Source of the DNA: Hydra vulgaris
Taxonomy: Eukaryota; Cnidaria; Hydrozoa; Anthoathecata; Hydridae
Reading direction: 5' to 3'
DNA length: 64,000 bases
Assembly (NCBI RefSeq): GCF_038396675.1
Contig: NC_088933.1
Span: 41,562,501-41,626,500, forward strand
Both the position numbers and the translations under genes were made by a program. Within the stretch, counting starts at the first letter, position 1. Each line of letters starts with the position of its first letter. Under the pieces are notes generated by a model, which searched no databases, was not told the DNA's origin, and saw only the letters and a program-made list of their open reading frames with translations. Positions 22,091-33,826 of this stretch are shown one piece after another.

Positions 22091-25000
22091 TATTATATAT
22101 TCACTTTTTTTTTTTTTTTTTTACCCAATCTATTCATGATATTATGTATTTAACGATATCTTACTTTATATTTTATAAATTTTTTGTAAACATTCATTCC
22201 ATTTTTACTTTTATAATATATATTCTTGAAAAATTATAAATTGTAACACGGTGCTCGGCGATAAGGCAAATCAATGCCTTCTTCTTGCTCCGGCCATTAA
22301 CTTAATTGTAAATTTATGGAAACTTTTATATTTATTAAACGGCAAAATATAATGTTAAATAAATAAAAATAATCTACTGCCTTAAAATAGTCGCCAAAAA
22401 AACAACATACACCAAAATTCTCACCAACCCCTTTTGCGACCACGAATTCGTGACAACAACCGCCAATTTTTGTTAAACTAGGAGAGGACCAAGATACTGG
22501 AAATTAAACTGTTCCCTTTTGGAAATAGTAGCACATAAGCAAAAATTGAACTCTCGATTCAAGAAAAAACAGTCCTATAACTCAATTTTAAAATGGTGGG
22601 ACGCCTGGAAACTTTTTGTTAGGGTTGAATAACAGCATATATCGATACATGAAAGTGCAAAAAACAAAGAAACACATCAAAAGGATTGAAAACGAAATCC
22701 AACGGGAGCGACAAAATGCAAACCCGAACTTAGATAACATCAAAGAAAAACGCAATGTTCTTCTATTGCTCCAGTTTCCAGGAGCGTTTATTTGCACGAA
22801 ACAAAAATTAATCGAAGGAGAAGAAAAACCTTCAAAGTTTTTGTATAATTTGGAAAAAACTCAACAGTGGAACAAGTCAATTACCGAAATTCGCAAAAAT
22901 GACGGCACACAGACTAGTGAACCAGGTGAAATACTTAACTCCCTGGTTTCATTTTATAAATACTATCTCACCAAAACTAAATTATGCAAAGACAGCCAAA
23001 AGTATGTCTTGTCACACATCGCTAAACATTTAAGTGATGATGAAAACCAAATTTTAAATACCCGCTTATAGATTGCGCAGAATTTAAAAATCTACTTAGT
23101 TTCATTTTATCTATAGACCAAGAAAACGCGTTTGACAAAGACTATTGTGCGTTTCTGCTGCAAACTCTCCAAAAATTCAATCTCGGAGAAAATTTTGTAT
23201 CTTTTTTTAGCACCCTATATTCAGAAGTTTTAGCATCTGTTCTGAATTGCGGTTCCTTGTCGGTCTTCTTCCCTACGGAAAGAGAAGTCAGACAAGGCGA
23301 CCCTCTCTCTCTTTTGCTGAACTTTTATGTCACTGAAGCTCTTGCTTTGGTATTCAAAGCGGATAGCAGAATAGAGGGTTTCCCACTACCAGGAACGCCG
23401 AAACTCTCTTAAATTACAGCAATACGCAGACAATTCGAATTTTTTTGCCAGGGACGTAAAATCTGTTCGCTATATTTTCAAAAAACTAAGACTGTTTGAA
23501 AAAGCAAGTGGTTCAGTGATCAATGCCTCAAAAGCCAAGGGTCTCGCTCTTGGAGGTTTTGATTCTAAAACGTACCGAGAAATGGACGACATAGAGTTTA
23601 CTCTATGTCATCAAATTTTGGACAATAACACCAGTTTCAAAATATAGGGTGTTACTTTTAAACCATGCTGAGTGAAACTGAAAATTCTAACTGGTTAGTA
23701 ACCCTAAAAAAAGTAGAGAAAAAATTCTAGTTTCTGGGATTTCGTACTTTATCATTTAGGGGAAAGACTATATTGATAAATACGCTAGTAATGTCAAAAG
23801 TGTGGTTTCTGGTAAACGTGTTGCCTATTCCCGATTGGGTAATAGAACGATTACATAAAAATATTTTCAAAAATTTGTGGCAAAAGATCAATTTCAATCC
23901 GGTCAAGAGAGAGACTCTTTTCTTACCCGTCAAAAGCGGGGGTCTCGGAATTTTATCTCCAAAAAAGCAAAGTCTTGTACTTCGCCTCAAAACGCTTTTT
24001 CAACAGAAAGAATGCGGAGAAGATAAAACTCACAATAATTACTACTTTCCAAAGTATTGGTTAGCAAGTTTATTTCTAAAATTTACGAACCAAAAGAAAA
24101 AAATTTTCTCAAACACTGGGACAACAAAACGTCTTAGTACTACAAAACAACAATTGAAATATAAGGCAAAAACGGGTCTCTCTTTAACATCCCCCTAAAA
24201 TCAACAAAGACCTTTTACTTAAAAGTGGCAAAAAACAAAAACATAGTCGTGCCAGCAGAATTTTTCTAGAACGGTTCAACAAAAAAAACGCTGCGGACCC
24301 AATGCCGTGCACCATAATTTGGAAAAACAACTTTACCTCCACGCATGAAGATCGACACAAAATTTGCTCTACCAATTTTTACACAACAGTCTACCTTCTA
24401 TGTCCTTGCTTGCTAAAAGCACAAGGCAACCGATCGTTAAAAGTAACAAATGCAAATCTTGCGGTAAATCCGAGGACAATATCCATATCTTTGCCTGCTG
24501 ACCTCCTTCTGTTAAAATATGGGAGTATTTTAAACATGTATATAACTCCTTGACACCCCAAAGATATTTTTCTACGATAAATTCGATCTTCTCGATTAAA
24601 ACAGCGAATCTATCGGAGAAAAACCTTATTTCGCAACTGCTGTTGACACTCACTCAAACCATCATGAGTGCAATATAGAACAGCAGATACCACCACACGT
24701 TTAGCAATATAAAAATTAATGCACTAGCTCGTTTTTTAGAACTGAATGTTTAGTAAAGACCTTTTACAACAAAAGTATTGTTATTTATGATTAGACAATC
24801 ACTGCCAGCCCTTAATTTGTGATATATACTTTCAACATATAAGTGTTATCTGAAGCGATTGTAACGTGGTGTCTGTGTAAAAGTCCTGTAATTTTTTTAT
24901 ATATTTTTTTCTTAAATAAAATCTTTTCTTACAAAATACTCTTAACTAATCTTGAACATTATCTTAAAATATAATAATTTTTTAAACCTTACCTAATTTT

Positions 25001-25326
25001 TGATATCTTTCCGCACAATGGCTTAACAATAAAAAACCAAATAACACAAAAAAATATAAAATCAAAAATTAAAAAAATATGTAACTAAATAAAAATATAA
25101 AAACTTGTTTATAAAGTTTACCGCGTCTGTTTTTTAATTGATTTCGCTTCTGAATGGAATTAATTTTTTCTAGATGGCCGAATAAGTCCCGATTATTTCA
25201 AAAAGTGATACTAATACTGAAAGCAGTTTTTTGAATGGGGCTAAAAGTTATGATTATTTATGCAAAAATGACTTTTGTATAAAAATTAACACTACCATAG
25301 TTTATCTCAATCTAACTGTAAAACAT

Positions 25327-25985
25327 ACCTATTTCGCAACTGCTATTGACACTCACTCAAACCATAATAAGTGCAATATAGAACAGCAGATGCCACCATA
25401 TGTTTAGCAAACCAAAAATTGATTTAATAACAATGATTAGGGTAATAATCAGGAACATCAGAAATATTATTACTTTGAAATATAATTAACCTGTCCGCAG
25501 AAACACAGCTGACATTTTCTGTCAATATTTTGGTATTAAGAATGTTTTTTGCCAAGTAGGGAATGGAAGTCTGAAACTAAACATATGAGCTATAATAAAA
25601 CAACGGCTCGAAGCAAGATTTGCATGTTTTGTAAAGATTTCCTCTTCTATGCAATTTTTTTTATTTTATGCAACAAAGTTATTGTTACTTATGATTAGAC
25701 AATCACTGTCAGTCCTTTTTATTTTATGATATATAATTTTAACATTTTAACTTATATATTTATAGTGTTCGTAACGTAAAGTTTGTTTTAATTGTTGTAA
25801 TAAAAATTTGTTTTTCTTCAAAAAACTCATCTTTTAACTTATTTTGAATATCTTATTCTAAAACTTTATCTAAACTCTCGATTACTTTCCACACAACGGC
25901 TGTAAAATAAAAATACAAAAAATACAAAAAAATGTAAAAAAAATAAATAAATAATAGAAAGTATATTTATATATGAACAGTTGTA
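25327..25985 (+). mobile_element. 5'-truncated Tx1/L1-like LINE 3' tail, third copy
   Basis: It repeats the 3' UTR of the right copy starting at TTTCGCAACTGCTATTGACA and runs through GATTAGACAATCACTG to an A-rich end. It retains a segment (25430-25620: AATCAGGAACATCAG, GTCCGCAGAAACACAG, AACATATGAGC) that is present in the left copy but deleted from the right copy. It therefore derives from a different source copy and is not a simple tandem duplication of its neighbour. Confidence 0.7.
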
Positions 25986-25989
25986 AAAC

Positions 25990-27164
25990 TTATATAATGT
26001 AAAACCTTATTATTATTATAACCTGAGTTAGTGCAATTTTATAAAATTGTAAATAATAATTTTTTATAAAAAAAAAATAAAAATAACAATTGTAACCTTC
26101 AAAGTTAAGAATTAATTCTTGGTCGTCTATAATAACACCGTCTGTATCCATCTTATTTTTTCCAACCAATACCAAGATATTTGTTTCTTCAGTTTCAATT
26201 CCGCATGACCATTCACTGCTGCTTTTTTTAGGATTGAAAGAGTATTCTGCCTTATTATTTGCCCTTTTTTTCACGATATTTTTGTTTCCTTGCTTTCCTC
26301 CTTTTATTGTTTATCAATTACGTTTGTAGTTTCGTTGACTTCAATGTCGGTCTCCACAATTTCGGTTTGTGCACTTGTCAATGTTTGTTCTTTATTCGAT
26401 GGTATACTTATTTCAATAGAGACTTTTTCTGAAACCTCAACATTTGTCGGTGTGGTTGAATTTTCAGATTGTTGGTATGATTGCGGTTGCCCGTTGTGCC
26501 TATACCTCAACGTGTGTCCATCAATGTTTTGGTATCTTGGTAACGGATTAAGGTGGGGGTTTTGCCAATTCTTGATAACAATAATAACTTTTCCAGTAAA
26601 CATACTTTTACCATGAATATTTACTTTTTGACAACTGAAGGATTCAAAAACACCTCTCCTAGCAGCGAGATATTTTCCTAACGTAGCTAAGGCAGTCGAA
26701 CCTCTATTAACTAACAGGCCGATAGGTATATTTTGAACTAAAACATGGACACTTCGAATAAACTTCTGGGTAATTGATAATGTAACATTTTTGATAACTA
26801 TTTCTGTTTCAAGAAAATCATTTATTTTACTCGGATTGCTCACGACAAACTCAAAGAAACAATTGTTGTAATGTCTAGTAACACCCCAGGCGTAACACAG
26901 AAGATTTTTCTTGGCAAGAGTTTCTAAAAAATCTTCAACACTGCAGTTTAGATCGCCATATCTACAGAGCAATATAGGATAAGCTTCGTTAAATGATATA
27001 AATTTAAAAATTCCCAGATTGACTTTACCAGTTTTACTACAGCTTCCAGGCGCCACCACGTTGGCATATCTTTTAGTCATTTTACACAATGAATCAAAAC
27101 TTTTTTCCAAATTTCCAATTAAACCTATTGTTAACATATAAGAATTTTCTTCTTGATGAAGCAT
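25990..27164 (-). pseudogene. LINE ORF1 protein, best-preserved copy
   Basis: ATG 27164 opens a 286-codon frame to a stop at 26304-26306. The same frame continues with two more stops through KKRANNKAEYSFNPKK and a C-terminal acidic segment ending in DQELILNFEGY. Blocks LLCYAWGVTRHYNN, LSITQKFIRSVHVLVQNIPI, GSTALATLGKYLAARRGVFE and INNWQNPHLNPLPRYQNI-like sequence are shared with the plus-strand ORF1 at 18930-19852. The N-terminal half looks globular and the C-terminal half is Ser/Thr/Glu-rich and probably disordered. I recognise no named domain. It is presumably the RNA-binding ORF1p of the Tx1-like LINE; no ORF2 follows on this strand, so the copy is a fragment. Confidence 0.7.
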
Positions 27165-27204
27165 ACCTTATTAACACAAATAGAGCTGTTAGTTTTTTGT
27201 GTTT

Positions 27205-27325
27205 TTTCCGTTAATGAGTTTTTATTCCGTTAATGTGTTTTTATTCCGTTAATGTGTTTTTATTCCGTTAATGTGTTTTTTTCCGTTTTCGTTTCCGTGT
27301 TCGGTTAATGTGTTTTTTTTCCGTT
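27205..27325. repeat. Short tandem repeat, ~20-bp unit
   Basis: The unit TTCCGTTAATGTGTTTTTAT is repeated about four times with length variation, and degenerates towards 27325. Confidence 0.85.
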
Positions 27326-27544
27326 ATCAAAATCCTTTAATTTTACAAACTCGTTTTGTTTTTATATAAGTAGTAAACTTTAATTGACATTTGGTTTCTT
27401 TTATTTTTATAACAATAATTTAAAAGTAACGTAAGTTACTTTTAACTTATTGTTATGAAAACAATTAAATCTTTGAGCACTAAGTCAATACAAATAGCAA
27501 TTATGGCTTCAGTAATGTATTAAGATGAATACTTTTTGTTGTAA

Positions 27545-27552
27545 GCTCATTG
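27545..27552. repeat. Target-site duplication GCTCATTG (left)
   Basis: It is identical to 30725-30732. Eight bases fits P-superfamily insertion. Confidence 0.95.
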
Positions 27553-30500
27553 CACGGCTATCTAAAACACAGGCCTATTAATCGTGCAAACCGTAAAAAT
27601 AACTGGAGGCCGATTAGTAAAAATTTAATTTAGGCTTTACTTTGATTTATAAAATTATTTTAACAAATTACAATTGTTATCTAATTTGTCTACTAAAGGC
27701 ATACTTATTTTATATTTATTGAAGAAAAAATATTACCAAATTTCAATGAAACATAATTTATTCAAAAGAGTTTTATATAAGTCAAACAACAAAAACAACA
27801 CAAGTTTTAATTTAATCACTCAGTTTTGAAATTTTTTGAGCTGGCTCCTTGTAAGAGCGTGGAGTGTTTAGCTTTGAATAATTATTTAAAAAAATATTTG
27901 ACAAAATTTTACAAATTTTTTCAAACACTTATTATTTTACAATTTTTTTCATACACTTATTATTCATACACTTATTATTATTTCATACACTTACTATTAT
28001 ACATTTCATACACTTATTATTATACAATTTTTTTCATACACTTATTATTTCATACACTTATTATATTATTATACAAATTTTACAACTTTTTTCATACACT
28101 TATTATTCTTAAAATAACCAAAAAAAAAATTGTTGATTGATTGAAAGTAGTATGATAAGGAATGCAAACAAACTGGCAAAGTCATATCCAGTGCAATAAA
28201 AAGTATATAACAAAAGAAAGTAAATTGACTTAAAATGTCAGTTGGCTTTGTTAAACCACCTCTATTTAAGTCTAAGAGATAAGCACCATACTCATTACAA
28301 TATGAATATGTATCAGTGTCAAGATCTTCATAACCAATCTTAAATTGAAGGTAACCAGCAATGTATACTAAAGCCATTTTAACAGAGTCAGTTAAACTAG
28401 ACTCTACTATTTTCAAAGAATCAAATATTTCACTTTCCTTTTGTGTTAGTTGCCTCTGACAGTTCATGCAAGTATGACCAACATAAAGCTCACGAAAGTC
28501 TGAATCATATTGTAAAAGTAGTTTTGAGTGCTCAATTTTAGTTTTTTCTAAAACTTGTTGAACCGAAATAAAATAAGCACCACCAGCACCTTGACGTAAC
28601 TTACTAAATGCCTTTTCAATAGGGTCAGATGTAAAGTCACCAAGTTTTACAAATTCATGTGATGTACTTAACAAATATTTTGCTAACTCAACTAGTCCTT
28701 TTAAGGTATGGACTATCGCTTTAGATGTTTCAACAGTCAATGTTTTAATTCTATTTTTTCTATTATGGCAATCCATATCTTCACAGATTTGTGATAATGA
28801 AAGTATCTGTTGCAGACGAAGATCATCAGTCGAATTTATGACAGAGCGCAATGGGTCTCTTAACCTTTTATCATCACCCAGTTTGTGAACATTAATAATT
28901 TTCCATGCGTCTATAAACATTTTTAGAAATACAACAGTTCCTTTAACATTGGTTTGGTCTATTTTAGGATGTGTTGATAAGGCAGAAAAAGTTTCATCAC
29001 AAAAAACTCTCAAACACAAAGAAACATTTTGTCGCTCAACAGGTTTTGGAAAGATAGAAGCTGTATTTAAACGTGAAAGAGTCACAAGTGTCTTACTTTC
29101 TAAGTTGTAAAGGTTCTTAAGATCACTCCACCTTGCAACTAAATTATCATCATCATCCTTAAATTGAATTTCTTGTGTTTTTTCAGTAATCCAATTATTT
29201 CTTATGTTTTTCCATATATGAACATAATCGTAAAGTAAAAAAATGTTATTTTTAGTCAGCCATGGTTTCTCTTCTAAAGTTTCAAAGAGAGAGAGAAAAA
29301 CTTTACATTGACTTTATTATTGTCACATATAATCGCAACACAACTTCCATTTGCATTTGAAATTGATCCAAGTATAGAATCAACTACTTCATACTGAAAA
29401 TCTGAATCAAGACAACATACTGGAATCATGCATACTATAAAAGTGGGTCCACCAAAAAGACATTTAATCATAACAGCTAACATTGTTTTTGCTAATTTGT
29501 CTGGTTGATTAACAGATTTCCCAAAAAGTTCTCCACCGTGATAAGTTAATGAAGCTTTAACATATACTTCATCAACTATTAAAATGCACTGTCGTTGTCG
29601 GTTAGTAAGTTTGCAAAAAACATGCAAAATAAATTCATCATTGTTTAATTTTGAAGCTTTTGATGTCAATTTTAGTAGAGTAGAAACACTGGGAAGCTGA
29701 TAATCATTGCGAATTCGCTTATAAAGTGCTCTTGAAACAGAAAAATATTCAAAAGCTCGAACAATAGTGTTTGAAGAATACAGTAAGATCTCCAATACTT
29801 AAGACTTTCATAGAAGATAAACTTTCTACAATAACTTGTTTTTTTATCGATAACTCAATATTAGTCAAATATCTTATAGCTTCAGCCAAATTCGACCATT
29901 TGTCTAAAATAGTTACATGATTTTTTGACAAACTTGTTACATAGCATAAGCATCCACAATGATACGTCTCATATTTTAATTTAGAAGAAAGATTTAGTAT
30001 GAACCTATAAAAAATCAAATAAGAAAATCAGTAACAATTAATTAAATTTTTTTTTATAAATTTATAATAATTTAAAGAAAGCTTATCTTACTTTGGTAAA
30101 CCACAGTAAAATTCAGTTGATTGAAAACAAATTTTTTCATCACATTTGTAGACAACTATACACTTTAATAAATCTTTTGGGATTTTTTTTTGGTAATGAA
30201 TAATCGCATCATTGAAATTCAAAGAGTCCATCGCTTTAAAAGTTTCAAGTTGATCAGCTTGTACACTTCTTGCACCAGAAGTTGATGAAGTTGTAATTCT
30301 TGACTTTGGAGGTGCAGTTGGTACAAGGCTGGACTTAACACAATTAAAAATAGAAGGTGGAGAAGAGGGTCTTTCCTTGCCATAAACATTTATTTTTTTG
30401 AAATTTATAGGCCAGTGTTCAAAACATACAACAGTGTATTTGCTATCAGGAATGTTGCTTCTTGGAATAGCAGATAGCCACTTTCTACGATCTTCTGGAT

Positions 30501-30724
30501 CTTTTGGTAATCTGTAAACAGCACACTTTTTTTATCTGTTAAATAATTAGTAGAGCAATTCGCAACACAACACTTTAAAGGCATAATAAGTCTCAATAAA
30601 TATTTTTTCTTCTTCCAATTTTAAGCAACTATATTTAACCATCGGCAAATATTAGTGAGTTAATCGGCCTCCAGTTATTTTTACGGTTTGCACGATTAAT
30701 AGGCCTGTGTTTTAGATAGCCGTG
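27553..30724 (-). mobile_element. P-element-type DNA transposon, 3172 bp
   Basis: It is bounded by 64-bp inverted repeats that are identical base for base (27553-27616 and 30661-30724, beginning CACGGCTATC) and by perfect 8-bp target duplications GCTCATTG. It encodes a THAP-domain transposase on the minus strand. Perfect TIRs and duplications imply recent insertion, yet the transposase frame already has a few indels. Confidence 0.95.
28069..30584 (-). pseudogene. THAP-domain P-element transposase, near-complete
   Basis: ATG 30584 starts MPLKCCVANCSTNY, the first Cys pair of a THAP zinc finger. After a one-base shift near 30530 the finger completes with LPKDPEDRRKWLSAIPRS, VVCFEHW and the PSIF box. 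Exon 1 ends at 30092 (GTAAGA) and an 87-bp intron (30005-30091) is removed in phase to give CGLPK-FILNL. The catalytic part has LIVDEVYVKASLTYHGGELF, ICDNNKVNVKFF and, after a second shift near 29285, YDYVHIWKNIRNNW, then SDPIEKAFSKLRQGAGG. These match the P/THAP9 transposase layout. Shifts near 30530, 29790 and 29285 disable it. It would bind its ends and excise or integrate the element. Confidence 0.85.
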
Positions 30725-30732
30725 GCTCATTG

Positions 30733-31361
30733 CAAAAAAATATATATATTTTACAATTCAATAGTTCATTCAATGTTTCAATTCATTCAATTTTACAATT
30801 TTATAATTCATTCCAACAGTTGGAATCCAACTGCTTTTAAAAGAAACATATTTTTTTTAAATATACCAACACAAATGTATTAAATTGTAATTAGTTTCAT
30901 AAATATTGTCAAACAAGCACTTCAAGATATTTTTGTAATTACATTCATATATCTCCTGCAAAACTGTCATAACAGACGCTTTGGTTGTTTTGTTATTATT
31001 TTCGAATTCTTTGTTTGCATAAATTAAATACTAATAAGTAAAAAGTTGTTCGGTTTGCCACTAACAACCAATCGGATTTGTTTAAAACTATCGCCTTTTT
31101 TTTACGAGTTTGTTTGTTCCATGCCTGAGTAGCTGCGAACTAAACTTTTTTCGAACGCAGTAAGGGGATTAAAATAAAATGTTTTTATAAGAACATGATT
31201 AAAATTTTAATTTTATATTTAAATAAATCATTTTTATCAACTTAATTATTTTTAAAAATAATAAAAAGTTAAAGTTACATAATATTAGGATAATAAAGAA
31301 ATTTAAAGTTTCTTAACTATTTTACAACGCCTCCGTTAAACATTGAAAACCGAGTGCTCAA
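30733..31361. other. AT-rich non-coding stretch
   Basis: No gene is supported. Repeated ATTCATTCAATTTTACAATT phrases are visible at 30750-30815. Confidence 0.5.
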
Positions 31362-31366
31362 CAATG
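31362..31366. repeat. Target-site duplication CAATG (left)
   Basis: It matches 34727-34731. Five-base duplications are characteristic of Transib and RAG-type transposition. Confidence 0.75.
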
Positions 31367-31404
31367 CACAGTGGGCCAGAATGCACTTTTACTGGACAAA
31401 ATTC
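31367..31404 (+). repeat. Left terminus: heptamer, 22-nt spacer, nonamer-like motif
   Basis: CACAGTG (31367-31373) is followed by 22 nt and then ACAAAATTC (31396-31404). CACAGTG is identical to the consensus heptamer of V(D)J recombination signals; the nonamer consensus is ACAAAAACC, so the match there is 7 of 9. Confidence 0.6.
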
Positions 31405-31846
31405 ATAACTAATTTAATATTAGAGCTATATTCACTAAAATTAGTATGAGTACTAATATGATGTCTGCGCTTTTTATGAAGGTAATATTTTTTTATTTCG
31501 TTGCTATGGATACCTTTATTTTGCTTAGCAACAACCTACTTTTGTTATCTGCAGATATTTTATAAGTGCTATATTCACTAAATTTGGCATGAGTACCAAT
31601 ATGAGATCACACTTCTTACAAAAGTGATAATTTTTTAAATTTAGTTGTTATGGATACTTATATTGCTTAGTTACCGGATACTTTCCTTAGTTACAAAGTG
31701 GTAAATTGATATTTGAATATCTTATCGGATTTTTGACCCACCTATATTGAATAAAAATTGAGTATTTAGGTAAATAATGTTTTAGGAATAATAAAAGCAA
31801 AAAATAGTGCAAGAAAACGTTATCAATTTTAAATTACATCAAAAAA

Positions 31847-33826
31847 TTATAAAACAATAATATCGTTTGAAGATTGTTTAAGTAATTGTAAAACATCTGA
31901 AGGAAATGCTTTATGATTTGTTTGGTGTGATGTTGATTTACGCAATGATGAAATAACAGGATCACTGGAAACTAGGAGTCTATTGATAAGATCAGTATTT
32001 GTTGCTTTTCTGGATGTTTTTCGGCTGAAATTTTCGCGATAAGATTTAAAGTTTTTATTTCTAGCCTCTTGAGCTTCCTCTGACATAAGTCCGATGGGTA
32101 ATGTAAGGCTTTTAATTATGTCATGTCCATGTATCAATACTTTGTGAACTGATTGAACCATGTAATACCATGGATAAAGGGACACATATAGTCTAAAAGT
32201 GTCAAAACAATAATCCTTGAACTTTAAGCAGTCTATTTCATATCCTGAAGAGAGCGTTACCAAGATAATGTAAAATCTGAATATAAGGTTTTGGTCAATA
32301 CCCAGAATTTCAGCTGTTTGTTCATATGCTGCAAAAGCACGCCTTGAGGTATTGCCATCATTACTTGTTCCAGAACCACCACTTTTAGGGAAATCAACAA
32401 CAAGTCCCATTTTGTTCATAAAATCAGTCTGAATCTTTTGTTTAGCTACAGATGCCTTTTCTTTGTGTTCTTTAGATCTTGCTTGCCACTTTCTTGTTTC
32501 TTTTTTATATGCAATGTGCAATAACATCTCAAAAAATCGAATCCCTGCATGAAGACTGGAAAGACCATATTTGAACTCTCTGTTAGTATAATCTATATTA
32601 AGGATATCAAGACTATTCATATTTTTTGGAGAGACACCACACACTGAACAGCATTGGTATGAGTTATTTTTTTCAGATAATATTGTTTGAACCTTCCCAT
32701 TAATCATTGTAAGTTCAATAATACAATTCACTTCAATAGAAGATCCGCAAAACTCTAATAAAATCATACCCAAGCTTTCTATCTCACTTTTAATGTACTG
32801 ATCTTCTTCAATCACAGATTCCTTGGATTCCATTTTGTATGCAAATCTTATGGGTCTACAATAGGCTGTGGAGGACGACTTTTGATTTCTCCAAATAGGC
32901 ACCTTTTCGTTGCTGTTGTTAAATCCAGTCAAATCCAATGGGACAAGACAAGTAATAAATAATGATTCTTCGCGCTTTAAATCTCTGTTAATGTCGGGTT
33001 CTGATAAAACTTGTTTATAAATGCTTTGGCCAGTAGCACCATCAAAACCAGCCTTACACGTTAGTGTCATTGTTTTTATTGCTTTGTCGTTCAATATCAA
33101 GTGCCTTAGCACAGGTTCCTGAACTGCACAGATTCTTTGCAATGTATGAGTCATTAAATCTTTTAAAGGAACTGAAGCTGAATAGTCCTCCACTGTTATG
33201 TTTGCAGGATAACATTTCAATTTTGCATCTCTGACATCATTGTAAGCGGGGTAGATGTTATATTCTTTCTCCAAGGCTCCGCCTCAAATCAATTGATAGG
33301 AAGCTTTTGTCAGACTTGCATCAATTATTAAAGCCAGTGCTTTGTCTGCTGAATATTTAGTTGCTTTATCTGTATTTGATATATTTAAAACATTCTTGGC
33401 AGCAATAACAACAGATTCATCTCTAAATTTTTTATTAGCAGAAAAAAATAATTCATTGGATGAATGAGATTCAATTTAACAAGATACACGCCGTTTTTTA
33501 GTTTTATTAGAACTATTATCAAATGCAACTGGTTTTCGACCACGTCTACTTGCAGTTGGTTCATTGTCTTTTTTTCTGACAATTAAATATTCATTAAGCC
33601 AGTTCACAAACTTCTTTTCAAAATTTTTCACAGTATAGTTTGCAGATTTCCACTTTTTTTTATACAAGTAAACAAATCGTTGAACAGCATGTCTAAAATC
33701 AACGTCTTAAAAATCAGCAAATTTTGGCTGAATAAATTTTAATATATCTTCAGTAATATTTTGTTTTGAAATACTAAGATTGTTTTTTTGGAGAAAATTA
33801 TGAATGTCTAAGTTTAACAAAACCAT
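31847..33826 (-). pseudogene. Transib/RAG1-like transposase (660 codons, three in-frame stops)
   Basis: ATG 33826 to the stop at 31847 is one continuous frame, interrupted only by stops at codons 40 (TAA), 117 (TAA) and 181 (TGA). A basic segment GRKPVAF, then KTKKRR, lies near codon 100. The core has FDGATGQSIYKQ (Asp about codon 262, matching the first RAG1/Transib catalytic Asp), TMINGKV (Asn about codon 376 where I expect the second Asp), a CCSVC zinc-binding pair, SSLHAGIRFFE, KWQARSKEHKE, GGSGTSNDGNTSRRAF and, near codon 575-600, VHKVLIHGHDII then LPIGLMSEEAQEARNKNF with the candidate catalytic Glu. Order and spacing follow the RAG1 core. This copy is inactive. Confidence 0.8.

Larger units (their letters stand above)
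20919..22373 (+). mobile_element. CR1/jockey-like LINE nested in the Tx1-like LINE
   Basis: A 5'-truncated LINE begins inside the polymerase motif QGSILGPLLFLLYINDL and ends in an A-rich AAATAAATAAAAATAA tail at 22373. The host LINE resumes immediately afterwards. The 3' UTR contains a (TA)n array and a hairpin-prone segment near 22250-22300 (GGTGCTCGGCGATAAGGC, then GCCTTCTTCTTGCTCC) like that of CR1-type 3' ends. Comparison with the left copy shows the empty site (CGAAACTACTGC). Confidence 0.85.
20262..24672 (+). pseudogene. LINE ORF2 (endonuclease, reverse transcriptase), right copy
   Basis: Pieces in order: endonuclease start MAINILTCNINGLNDQDKRD and LVLLQETKF (20262-20400); LNIYAPNVPRERRL (20575); FQGKYNLVNVFHSKFPNIRE; then after the nested LINE, EGEEKPSKFLYNLEK (22820), IDQENAFDKDYCAFLLQTLQ (23110), VRQGDPLSLLLNFYVTEAL (23290), a YADN box (23430) where the family has YADD, INASKAKGLALGG, NPVKRETLFLPVKSGGLGIL (about 23900) and zinc-knuckle CKSCGKSEDNIHIFAC (24460-24500). 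The polymerase fingers appear deleted around 23070, and several frameshifts and stops occur. Its role was target nicking and reverse transcription. It is dead. Confidence 0.8.
18890..25326 (+). mobile_element. Tx1/L1-like LINE, right copy (with nested LINE)
   Basis: This is the longest copy of the family here: ORF1 remnant (about 18930-19852), a cysteine-containing ORF1 end near 19990-20060, ORF2 (20262-24672) and a 3' UTR to 25326. It is head to head with the left copy, only about 175 bp apart. It is interrupted by a second LINE (20919-22373). Compared with the left copy, its 3' UTR has an internal deletion near 24722. Confidence 0.8.

Noticed and set aside
24369-24653. Minus-strand ORF over the LINE ORF2 end (and its twin at 16591-16872 plus)
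   Set aside because: These are antisense to the zinc-knuckle region of ORF2 in both copies. Conservation follows from the LINE, not from a separate gene.
26290-26616. Plus-strand ORF opposite the LINE ORF1
   Set aside because: It is the antisense shadow of the ORF1 frame, which matches a second copy elsewhere.
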